A model generated the notes under the pieces. It was given only the letters and a program-made list of their open reading frames with translations. It made no database searches and was not told where the DNA came from. Shown in pieces: positions 17,485 to 24,812 of a DNA stretch of 64,000 nucleotides; the stretch's first letter is position 1; every line of letters starts with the position of its first letter. A program made the translations under genes and the position numbers. Source of the stretch: Pseudomonadota bacterium (GTDB lineage Bacteria; Myxococcota_A; UBA9160; SZUA-336); assembly GCA_003247575.1 (NCBI GenBank), contig QJZC01000028.1:1-64000 (forward strand). The letters run 5' to 3'.

Positions 17485-18309
17485 CTACGGCTGCTGAGCG
17501 ACCGGCGGCGTAGCTCCAAATCCGAGCGCGTCCAGACGCGCCCGGACCTCGTCGCGCAGCGGATCTCCGGGGAGCGCACGCTCGAGATACTGGGCGTAGT
17601 AGTACGAGGCTTCCCCGCGGCGACTCTCCAGGTCCTCGAGCAAACCCCGATTGAAGAGAACCTCTGGACTGTGCGGAGCCTGCTCCGCCGCGCGCTCCAG
17701 CTCGATCCGCGCGCCCGAAAATTCGCTCTGCTGAATCAGGAGCGCAGCCAGGTTGATGCGCGCCTCGACCAAGGCGGGATCGAGCGCGAGAGCGCGTTCC
17801 AGATCCCCGCGCGCCCGCATCCACTCCCCCTGCTGCAAGGCGAGCAGGGCGCGGACCGCGTACGCAGCCGGGTACTCGGTACGAACCGCAACCACTCGCG
17901 TCAACTGCTTGTGGGCAGAGTCGAAGTCGCCACGTTCGATGAATATGCGCGCCAGGTTGACCCGAGCCTCGACGAAGCCGGAGTCCGCACGGATGGCGCG
18001 CCCATAGGCGGCCTGCGCTGCTTCGAGGTCCCCCTGTTGCTGGGCCGACAAGCCTTCGAAGAAGGCCGCTTCGCTGCGCCGCAGCACGCCCAGGCGTTCC
18101 CGCTCTCGTGCGCGCGGCGTAGGCGCCTCGGTTCTCTTCTCACCTGCGCCCTTCGCACGCGAAGTCGGCGCCGACGGCGACGCCTCGAGCGCGGGACTCG
18201 GTGGATCGCCCGCGGGATCGGCCTCACTCGGACCCGAGAGGACGCAGAGCAGGCCGCCTACGACGAGAGCGGTCACCCGCCGGATCCACGCGCGAGCTCT
18301 AGAGGTCAT
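17485..18309 (-). CDS. TPR-repeat protein of the pilus operon (MshN-like)
   Basis: A 274-residue protein with an N-terminal membrane segment or signal (VTALVVGGLLCVLSG) followed by a Pro/Ala-rich linker and five or more TPR units from ~95, for example LEAAQAAYGRAIRADSGFVE and ARGDLERALALDPALVEARI. The start ATG at 18309 overlaps the secretin stop as ATGA; the frame extends further upstream but that would overlap the secretin more. In MSHA systems a TPR protein (MshN) sits beside the secretin, and its job may be to help secretin assembly or partner binding. Assigned by position and repeats, not by a diagnostic motif. Confidence 0.83.
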   Translation of the reverse strand: MTSRARAWIRRVTALVVGGLLCVLSGPSEADPAGDPPSPALEASPSAPTSRAKGAGEKRTEAPTPRARERERLGVLRRSEAAFFEGLSAQQQGDLEAAQAAYGRAIRADSGFVEARVNLARIFIERGDFDSAHKQLTRVVAVRTEYPAAYAVRALLALQQGEWMRARGDLERALALDPALVEARINLAALLIQQSEFSGARIELERAAEQAPHSPEVLFNRGLLEDLESRRGEASYYYAQYLERALPGDPLRDEVRARLDALGFGATPPVAQQP

Positions 18310-20021
18310 GGACGCGCTCCATAGGAAACGCCGCGCGGCTCGCGCCACCACTGCGTCCGCGGACGGCGCGCTTCGCGCAGCGAATCCAGGGCCTCGACAT
18401 CCGCGCGACCCGCATCCGTCACGCGCTGGACACTCGGCCCCTGCAAGATCGTCGGGGTGAGCAGGATGACGAGCTCGGTACGCAGCTCCTCGACGTTCGT
18501 GCTGCGGAACAGCGCACCGATGAGCGGTAGATCTCCGAGCCCGGGAACCTTGCTCTCCATGTCCAGTTCGCGGCTTCGAATCAAGCCCCCGATCACGATC
18601 GTCTCCTCGTCGCGTACGCGCACGACCGTATCGGTCTCACGCAGGTCGATCACCGGTAGACTCCCGACCTGCTGCGCGTTCGGATCGCTGCTCGGCTGGT
18701 TCTGCACTCCCACGACCTCGGACACACTCGGGTGAATGTGGATCGTGATCTCGCCCGACTCCGAGATGCGCGGCGTGACGTCGAGCGTTACCCCGATCGG
18801 AATGATCTGCGGAACGAACTGCGTGGCGATGCTCGTACCGACGCCCTCGACGAGCTGAACGTCGGTCTCGGCGATGAAGAAGACCTGGTTGCGCACGACC
18901 TTGATCAGCGCCTTGTGGTTGTTCATGGTTGCAACGCGCGGCGTGGAGATGACGCGTACATCCGTCTGAGCGGCCAGGGTACGTAGCCGTGCACTCAGGC
19001 GATCGCCTGCCACACCGAAGGTGAAACCCCCGTTGCTGAGCACGGGAGACAGTGTGGTCAACGCGACCGCGTTGCGGCGGGTCGGATCGATCAGGCGTGC
19101 CACGGCGCCGCGCGTGCTGTCGCCGATGCTCGGTGCATATTCGAGATCGACACCGAGGTCGAGGTCGTCGGTCAGGGTCACCTCGAGAATGCGCGTGTCG
19201 ATCAGCACCTGCTGGCGGGTGCTCCGCTCCATCTCGGCGAGGAAGTCTTCCACTTTCCCGAGGACCGGAGTTTCCGCGGTGACGACCACGAGCCCGGACT
19301 GATCCGCAACCAGCACCTGCCGGACACTCCCGCCCGCGTCCGCGTTCTCACCGGTGCCGACGATGCCCTGCAGGGACTCCGTGAGCTCGAGCCAGAAGTT
19401 CTGGGACTGACGCGTCGAGAGCGAAGAGGCGCTCGAGTCCTGCGCATCGGCGCTCGCGGAGCCCAGGTTCGGCGAGGATTCGATTGCTCCGAAGACGGTC
19501 AGATCCGACCCGCCCTGACGCTCGTAGCTCGGGTAGTCCACCCGATACGTGCGGGTCTCGACCTGCGGGCGCTCGACCGTGATCACGGAGCCGTTCACGC
19601 GGTAGGTGAATCCGCGCGGCACGACGACCTGCTCCAGGATGTCGAACAACGAAACGTCGCTCAGGTCCGCAGTGAGCTCGCCGCCGACCTCGTTCCCCAC
19701 GACCAGGCTGAACGGGCTGTTTCGGACCAAGCCGGCGAGTACGTTGCGCAGGTCCGCTCGCTGTACGTCGAGATCGAAGCGCCCGGACTGCAGCAGCCGG
19801 ATCTCCGCCGAGCGCGGAACATCCTCGGCGATCGACACCCAGCGCGGTGAGAATCGTGGTGCTGACAGCGCTTGCGCGGGCTCGACCGGCAGACGTGCAG
19901 ACGCACCCGGGGCGACGGTCGCCTCGCTCACGGGTCTCGCACAAGCGCCGAGCAGAAGGCTCGAGAGAGCGAAGCTCGCCGCCAGCTTTCTACACCGTTT
20001 TCTGTTGCACGAACTTCTCAA
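18306..20021 (-). CDS. Outer-membrane secretin (MshL/GspD-like)
   Basis: A 571-residue pore-forming protein. I start it at a TTG (20021) with a GGGGG stretch ahead, 17 nt after the previous stop; the frame open to 20141 would overlap that gene. This start gives a lipoprotein-type signal ending in LLLGAC. An STN/N0-like domain (~75-150, LRNVLAGLVRNSPFSLVVG) is followed by a linker rich in Ser and the secretin core. The core has STPRVATMNNHKALIKV and the near-universal VPGLGDLPLIGALFR, followed by LVILLTPTIL. The pattern is closest to MSHA-pilus secretins. It is coupled to the TPR gene downstream by ATGA. Confidence 0.9.
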   Translation of the reverse strand: MRSSCNRKRCRKLAASFALSSLLLGACARPVSEATVAPGASARLPVEPAQALSAPRFSPRWVSIAEDVPRSAEIRLLQSGRFDLDVQRADLRNVLAGLVRNSPFSLVVGNEVGGELTADLSDVSLFDILEQVVVPRGFTYRVNGSVITVERPQVETRTYRVDYPSYERQGGSDLTVFGAIESSPNLGSASADAQDSSASSLSTRQSQNFWLELTESLQGIVGTGENADAGGSVRQVLVADQSGLVVVTAETPVLGKVEDFLAEMERSTRQQVLIDTRILEVTLTDDLDLGVDLEYAPSIGDSTRGAVARLIDPTRRNAVALTTLSPVLSNGGFTFGVAGDRLSARLRTLAAQTDVRVISTPRVATMNNHKALIKVVRNQVFFIAETDVQLVEGVGTSIATQFVPQIIPIGVTLDVTPRISESGEITIHIHPSVSEVVGVQNQPSSDPNAQQVGSLPVIDLRETDTVVRVRDEETIVIGGLIRSRELDMESKVPGLGDLPLIGALFRSTNVEELRTELVILLTPTILQGPSVQRVTDAGRADVEALDSLREARRPRTQWWREPRGVSYGARP

Positions 20022-20037
20022 GCTGCCCCCGACAACC

Positions 20038-20526
20038 TCATTCCGCGGGTACCAGAATCCACTGCTCGCCGTCTCGCACCAACACCACGTGATCCGCCTC
20101 GATGCTCGACAGTACGTAGCCTTCGAGCTCCTCTCCCTCACTTCGCGCTCGCCCGTTCACCCAAGCAATACGCCTGCCCTCGCCCCTGAAGATTCCCTGC
20201 AGCACCGGCAGCAAGTCCTCCTCACCCTCGCGCGTCCGTTGCCGCTGCGCACCGCCAAAGTAGAACGGGTTCCGCTCGCGACTTCCGACTTGCTTCAACA
20301 CGACCGCTAGCACTGCCTGCGAAACCGGCCTCGCTCCCTCGACTTCGGGGGCGGGCTGATCGCTGTTGGTGGCCGGGTCGGTTCGAGAGTCCTCAGCGCG
20401 TGTCACAGACGACACTTGGCTTGAGTTCGGCTTCAGGAATAGCTTGCTATAGGTCCAGATGTTGTACGCGAGCGCGAGAGCGCCAAGCGTGAGCAACGTG
20501 GCCACTACGACAGGACGTTGCATCAT
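20038..20526 (-). CDS. Pilus assembly protein, MshK/GspC-like
   Basis: A 162-residue bitopic inner-membrane protein: membrane helix at ~7-24 (VVVATLLTLGALALAYNIW), a Ser/Asp/Pro linker, and a small C-terminal domain (~110-160) with VLQGIFRGEGRRIAWVNG and GYVLSSIEADHVVLVRDGE. That domain has the beta-strand pattern of the PilP/GspC homology region, which contacts the secretin N0 domain. Its position between the MshJ-like and secretin genes supports this. Sequence similarity to MshK itself is weak, so the name is positional. Its start overlaps the previous stop as ATGA. Confidence 0.72.
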   Translation of the reverse strand: MMQRPVVVATLLTLGALALAYNIWTYSKLFLKPNSSQVSSVTRAEDSRTDPATNSDQPAPEVEGARPVSQAVLAVVLKQVGSRERNPFYFGGAQRQRTREGEEDLLPVLQGIFRGEGRRIAWVNGRARSEGEELEGYVLSSIEADHVVLVRDGEQWILVPAE

Positions 20527-21137
20527 GCGAGCTCCCCCTGACGCAGAAAGATCACGATGTCGAGCCTCACCTGAACTCCGGCGAACACGCGGCGCAGGCG
20601 GACCTCCTCGAGATAGAGGGGCAGCAGCTTGCGTTCGATCTGATCGAAGAGACGCGCGAGATCCTCGTAGTCACATTCGAAGCTGACTTTGAGCGGAATC
20701 GCACGAATGTCGAGGACTCTACCGTCGATCGGCGACTCCAAGCTCCACTCGGGCTCGAGCCCCAGCTCGAGCTCGCCCAGCGGCTTCCCAGCCTGCACCT
20801 CCAGATCCTGCGTGCTCGGCAGCTCGAAGAGGCGTGCGACCTCGGCGATCTGCGCCGCCTCGTCCGCCACCTCGGGCAGCCAGGTTCGCAGGTGCCCGAA
20901 CTGCTGCTCCCAGCGCGTACGTTCTGCCTCGGAAATCGGATGGTACCGTCGGAAGTTCTCCTGCCAGCGCTCGAACCGGGCCTCTCTCTCTCGCAGCTCG
21001 CTGCGCGTGACCTCGAGCCTCGCCGCAGGAGGTCCCATCCAGACGAATCCGATCGACGCAATGACGAGCCCGCAGGCCACCGACAGGTAGCGATTCCGGC
21101 CGGACCAGTAGGCAACTGGATCTATTCTGAGGGCCAT
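20523..21137 (-). CDS. Pilus assembly protein, MshJ/PilO-like
   Basis: A 204-residue protein with one membrane helix at ~16-36 (YLSVACGLVIASIGFVWMG), a coiled-coil stretch (~40-75, RSELREREARFERWQENFRR), and a C-terminal alpha/beta domain that contains LKVSFECDYEDLARLFDQIE, a pattern seen in PilO/MshJ ferredoxin-like domains. It probably dimerises with the PilN part of the neighbouring MshI-like protein in the inner-membrane alignment complex. The gene overlaps the MshI-like gene by 16 bp and the MshK-like gene by 4 bp. Confidence 0.8.
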   Translation of the reverse strand: MALRIDPVAYWSGRNRYLSVACGLVIASIGFVWMGPPAARLEVTRSELREREARFERWQENFRRYHPISEAERTRWEQQFGHLRTWLPEVADEAAQIAEVARLFELPSTQDLEVQAGKPLGELELGLEPEWSLESPIDGRVLDIRAIPLKVSFECDYEDLARLFDQIERKLLPLYLEEVRLRRVFAGVQVRLDIVIFLRQGELA

Positions 21138-22774
21138 GTCTCATTCTCAGCAAGCGGCTCGGTACCCGTCGCACCCGACTCGAGGGAGTCACTTCGCTTC
21201 GCCTGCAAGGTGCCGAGCTCACCGCGCAGCGAGAAAAATACGCGCGAACGCTCTGCTTCCTGGATCGTCTGCCGGTGCCGGTCGCGCCCGACAGAGTCGA
21301 CCTCGACGAATGGAACCGCAGAGAGTCGCTCGCGGAACTGAGCCACGGCGCTCGCTGCATCGGAGACTGTCGCTCCGCGCGCCTCCAGCGCGAGTTCGGC
21401 CTGCCAGATCTCCCCCTTCCGCAGGATCCGCATCTCGTCGAGCGCAACGTCGGGCGGCAGCGCCCCCGCGACGACCGAGAGCATCGCATGCCAGGGCGGC
21501 TCTTCCCGCTGCACGAGCTCGAGGGCTCGTTCGAGCCTCGTTGCGCGTTCGCGGCTATGCGCCGTCTCGTCGATGATCGCCAGCCGATGCTGATCGAAGC
21601 CCATCGCTTCCGACATGCGATCGATCGCGCGTTGGCCGGCGATATCGCGAACCACGAGCGTGAGCATGCTGCCCAGCGCAAGCAGGCCGCCCGCCACGAG
21701 TGCGACCCACTGGCGCATCCGCGCGCGCCGAAGACGCCGCCTGCGCTTGGACTCTGCGGGGAGCAAACTGCATCCGCGCGGATCCGGTGCAAGCGCCAAA
21801 CCTATGGCCCGGGCTGCGGTAGCCGGGAGCTTCGCTGCAGGCCCGCTCTCGACGAAGTCGCCGACGCACCCGACCTCGACCTCGAGCGACTCCGCGAGTT
21901 GATCGCAGATCAGCTCCAAGTGAGTCACTTCACCGGTCAACACCAGGCGCACGACCCGGCCGAGGGCGAGCTCGCGCGTCACATACAGAAAGGTTCGGCC
22001 GAGCTCGGTCGCCACGCGTTCGATCTGCAGCTGCGAGAGACCCTCGTCCTTGTCGTCCGCGTCCCCATCCGGGCGATCGCGCTGCGCTGCCCCGCGAGCT
22101 TGACGGATCGGGATCATGCGACTGAACAGCCAGCCCTGTGCATCTGCGACGACACAGTCGCCGCCCTCTTGATACACGTCGAAGACGGCGACGAGCTCCC
22201 CCTCTGCGAGCGGCGGCAGCAGGCGGGTCAGGTTTCCGAGTGCGAGCGATTCGCTGGATAGACGGTACACGTCGAAGCCGAAGCCAGCCCAGCGGCCCTC
22301 GAAGAGCGCCGGAACGTTGGCAGGGACCGCCGCGAGCCAGATCGGGTACGGTCCACTCTGCCGCACGCGCAAGAACGAGCCGATGCACTCATCGGGTTGC
22401 TCCGCTAGGAAGTCTCGCACCTTCCGGTGTCCGACGTGGTGCGCCTGGGAAGCGGTGAGCGGCGGCAGCTCGATGCGGCGGTGACGCAGATCAGGCGATC
22501 GCATCGGAACCTCGACACGCGAAGTGCGTACCCACGGAACGCGCGCGATCGCACTCAGGATCTCGGACGCCGCGTTCTCGTGCGGCAGCGGCACGGAGCC
22601 CCATTCCAGCAGCCGCAGGCCACCTCGCGCGCGCTTCGAACGCGCCCAGTACACCGCACCTCCGCTCAGGTCGATTGCGAGGTGATGGCCCCAAGACGCC
22701 AGCGGGCTGCGCCTGGGAAAGCCTTCGATCTGCTCCGAGTTTCGCGCCGCTCTCCTGAGTCTCCAACGGCTCAT
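21122..22774 (-). CDS. MshI-like PilM-PilN fusion protein
   Basis: A 550-residue protein, starting at an ATG that overlaps the previous stop as ATGA. Residues ~30-335 follow the actin-like PilM pattern: LAIDLSGGAVYWAR near the start, VAVFDVYQEGGDCVVADAQG as the second nucleotide-site strand pair, and LVLTGEVTHLELICDQLAES near the end. One membrane helix lies at ~355-376. The C-terminal part has a coiled coil and an alpha/beta domain like PilN. PilM and PilN are normally separate proteins in type IVa pili; here one chain spans cytoplasm and periplasm, as in MSHA-type MshI proteins. The open frame upstream to 23218 is shadow of the pilin gene. Confidence 0.83.
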   Translation of the reverse strand: MSRWRLRRAARNSEQIEGFPRRSPLASWGHHLAIDLSGGAVYWARSKRARGGLRLLEWGSVPLPHENAASEILSAIARVPWVRTSRVEVPMRSPDLRHRRIELPPLTASQAHHVGHRKVRDFLAEQPDECIGSFLRVRQSGPYPIWLAAVPANVPALFEGRWAGFGFDVYRLSSESLALGNLTRLLPPLAEGELVAVFDVYQEGGDCVVADAQGWLFSRMIPIRQARGAAQRDRPDGDADDKDEGLSQLQIERVATELGRTFLYVTRELALGRVVRLVLTGEVTHLELICDQLAESLEVEVGCVGDFVESGPAAKLPATAARAIGLALAPDPRGCSLLPAESKRRRRLRRARMRQWVALVAGGLLALGSMLTLVVRDIAGQRAIDRMSEAMGFDQHRLAIIDETAHSRERATRLERALELVQREEPPWHAMLSVVAGALPPDVALDEMRILRKGEIWQAELALEARGATVSDAASAVAQFRERLSAVPFVEVDSVGRDRHRQTIQEAERSRVFFSLRGELGTLQAKRSDSLESGATGTEPLAENETWPSE

Positions 22775-23592
22775 GGCGCCTCCTCGAGCAGAATCTCCGC
22801 GAAGGCCGGCCCCCCTGAGATCGAGACGACGGCCCGCGCGACGGAGCCCGAGAAGTCTCGGCCCCCACTGCCGCTGGCATCCAGACCGGTCACCTGGATC
22901 CCGTGGTAACCGCGGTGCAGGGCTTGGTCGGTCACCCAGAGCCCCGATCCCTGCGCACCGGTATAGCTGACCGAAGCGACGTCGCGCGAGTTGTCCGAGG
23001 AGCGCGTATAGCTGACCTGAACACTCGCCTCGTCGCTGCGCAGAGTGAGCGGGAGCCCCCCGGAGACCAGTAGCCCCCGCACGGTGACCGTCAACGTACC
23101 GGATATCGCGGGTGTGTTCGGCGGATACACGATGTCGTCGCTGGTGCCGAGGCTTCGGTCCGGTCCGGGACTGGTGAGCTGTGCGCTTCCAGGCGTGTAC
23201 AAGACCTGCGAGTTCCAAGCATCGACAAAGCCGAGCGTGTCGTGGGTGCCATTCAGAACGTACGGACCGTTGTATCCCGAGAGGATGCCGTCCACCAGAT
23301 CGGCGACTCCACTGGGCTGTGATCCCTTGATGAACAGCTGAGTCAGCGCCGTATCCGGCAGCTCCCCCATGTCGCCCAGGTAGCCGAAATATCCACGCTC
23401 CGGCGCCCCGACCATCCCCGCATGAATCTCGCGCAGCTTGAGCAAAGTGCGCTCCTTGAGATTCCCGCGTGAGACGCGGAGCGCCACCGCCGCACCGCTT
23501 CCGGCCATCAAGCTCACGATGACCAACACCACGACGATCTCGATCAGCGAGAATCCCGCGTCGCGTCGCTCTGGCCCTGCCGTCGGTTGCAC
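22771..23592 (-). CDS. Type IV prepilin-like protein
   Basis: A 273-residue prepilin. I start it at a GTG (23592) because GGAGGGA lies 6-12 nt upstream and the leader becomes a normal 13 residues; the frame open to 23700 overlaps the PilC-like gene. The peptidase site is Gly13/Phe14 in AGFSLIEIVVVLVIVSLM, with Glu at +5. The C-terminal ~230 residues include a beta-rich region (TLTVTVRGLLVSGGLPLTLR) larger than in most minor pilins. It lies second from the 5' end of the operon, behind the ATPase and platform genes, so it may be a main subunit. The ATGA overlap couples it to the MshI-like gene. Confidence 0.85.
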   Translation of the reverse strand: MQPTAGPERRDAGFSLIEIVVVLVIVSLMAGSGAAVALRVSRGNLKERTLLKLREIHAGMVGAPERGYFGYLGDMGELPDTALTQLFIKGSQPSGVADLVDGILSGYNGPYVLNGTHDTLGFVDAWNSQVLYTPGSAQLTSPGPDRSLGTSDDIVYPPNTPAISGTLTVTVRGLLVSGGLPLTLRSDEASVQVSYTRSSDNSRDVASVSYTGAQGSGLWVTDQALHRGYHGIQVTGLDASGSGGRDFSGSVARAVVSISGGPAFAEILLEEAP

Positions 23593-23615
23593 GATCTCGT
23601 CCCTCCAGAGCCGAC

Positions 23616-24812
23616 TCAGCCCGTATTCAGGCTGCTGAGCATCTTGTACACCGGAACGAAGATCGCCAGCGCCATCGTTCCGATGACACCTCCGAGGCAC
23701 ACCACGCTGCTCGTGTTGAAGACCGCGAGCGTCTTCTTGATCACCCGCGGAAGCTCGCGGTCATAGTAGGCAGAGACTCGTTCCAGAGAGCGGTCGAGCT
23801 CGCCGGTCTGCTCACCGATTCGCAGCATGCGAGTAACCAAAGTGGGCATCCAGCGCTCGCGCTCGAGCGCACCCGTCAGCGAACCGCCCCGCTTGATGTC
23901 CTCCTGCGCGGAGGCCAGCGACTCGCGTATCGAGAAGTTCTGCACGATATTCTCGATCAGATCGATGGCGCGTACGATCGGGATCCCCGACGCGTAGAGA
24001 ATCGACAGGTTGTGAGCAAAGCGAGACATCTCGAGCATGGTGATCAGGTTCCCGAAGAGCGGGAGTCGCAGCAGCAGAGCGTGGTACAGGCTGCGACCCG
24101 AGTCCGTCCGGACGAGGATACGAAAGCCAGCAGCTCCGGCGGCGAGAGCGCACAGGAGAAGCACGCCTCGAGTGCGCAGAAAGTCGCTGATGGCCAGTAG
24201 CACGACCGTCGCCAGCGGAAGCTCGACATCGAGCTCGTTGAAGATCTGCATGAAGTTCGGCAGGACGTAGGTCAGCAAGATCACGCAGAGGACGAGGATC
24301 CCGCCCACGACCACGGCGGGATACGCGAGCGCCGACTTGATCTGATGGGCGAGTTCGTTTCGCCACTCGAGATAGGACACGAGATCGCGCAGGATCTGAT
24401 CCAGACGCCCGGTCTCTTCACCTGCTCGAATCAGTGCGCGCATCAGCTCGGGAAAGTGGCCCGGGTACTCGGCCATGGCCTCGGACAGCTGCGAGCCGTT
24501 TCGAATCTTTCGCGACACATCCACCATCACGGAGTTGAGTGGGTGGGAGGTGTCGTCGCAGAAATCCTGCAATCCTTCGATCAGCGGGATTCCTCCCTCG
24601 ACGACACTGCGCAGGTGGTAGCAGAAGTCCACCAGCACCTCCGCGCGGACGCGGCCGCCGCGACGGGCCCGCTGTACGCGGGCTTCGATCAGGCACAGAT
24701 TGCTGCTCGAGAGCACAGAATCGAGCGCTTCTTCGCTGTCCGCGAGCTCGATCCCCCGCACCAGCCGACCGCTGGCATCGCGGGCCTGGTAGGCGAAGCG
24801 CGGCACGCTCAC
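23616..24812 (-). CDS. Inner-membrane platform protein (PilC/GspF/MshG-like)
   Basis: A 398-residue polytopic protein with two T2SSF domains. The first (~65-190) contains GIPLIEGLQDFCDD and LSEAMAEYPGHFPELMRALIRAGEETG, followed by membrane helices around 165-230. The second repeats the pattern (ASGIPIVRAIDLIENIV, LVTRMLRIGEQTGELDRSL) and ends with a last helix before YKMLSSLNTG. The family length is about 400. It anchors the pilus machine and passes ATPase motion to pilin assembly. The start overlaps the ATPase stop as ATGA. Confidence 0.94.
   Translation of the reverse strand: MSVPRFAYQARDASGRLVRGIELADSEEALDSVLSSSNLCLIEARVQRARRGGRVRAEVLVDFCYHLRSVVEGGIPLIEGLQDFCDDTSHPLNSVMVDVSRKIRNGSQLSEAMAEYPGHFPELMRALIRAGEETGRLDQILRDLVSYLEWRNELAHQIKSALAYPAVVVGGILVLCVILLTYVLPNFMQIFNELDVELPLATVVLLAISDFLRTRGVLLLCALAAGAAGFRILVRTDSGRSLYHALLLRLPLFGNLITMLEMSRFAHNLSILYASGIPIVRAIDLIENIVQNFSIRESLASAQEDIKRGGSLTGALERERWMPTLVTRMLRIGEQTGELDRSLERVSAYYDRELPRVIKKTLAVFNTSSVVCLGGVIGTMALAIFVPVYKMLSSLNTG

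Noticed and set aside
21122-23218. Start of the MshI-like protein at 23218
   Set aside because: The first ~148 codons lie opposite or within the pilin gene frame and lack homology; ATGA at 22774 is the natural start.
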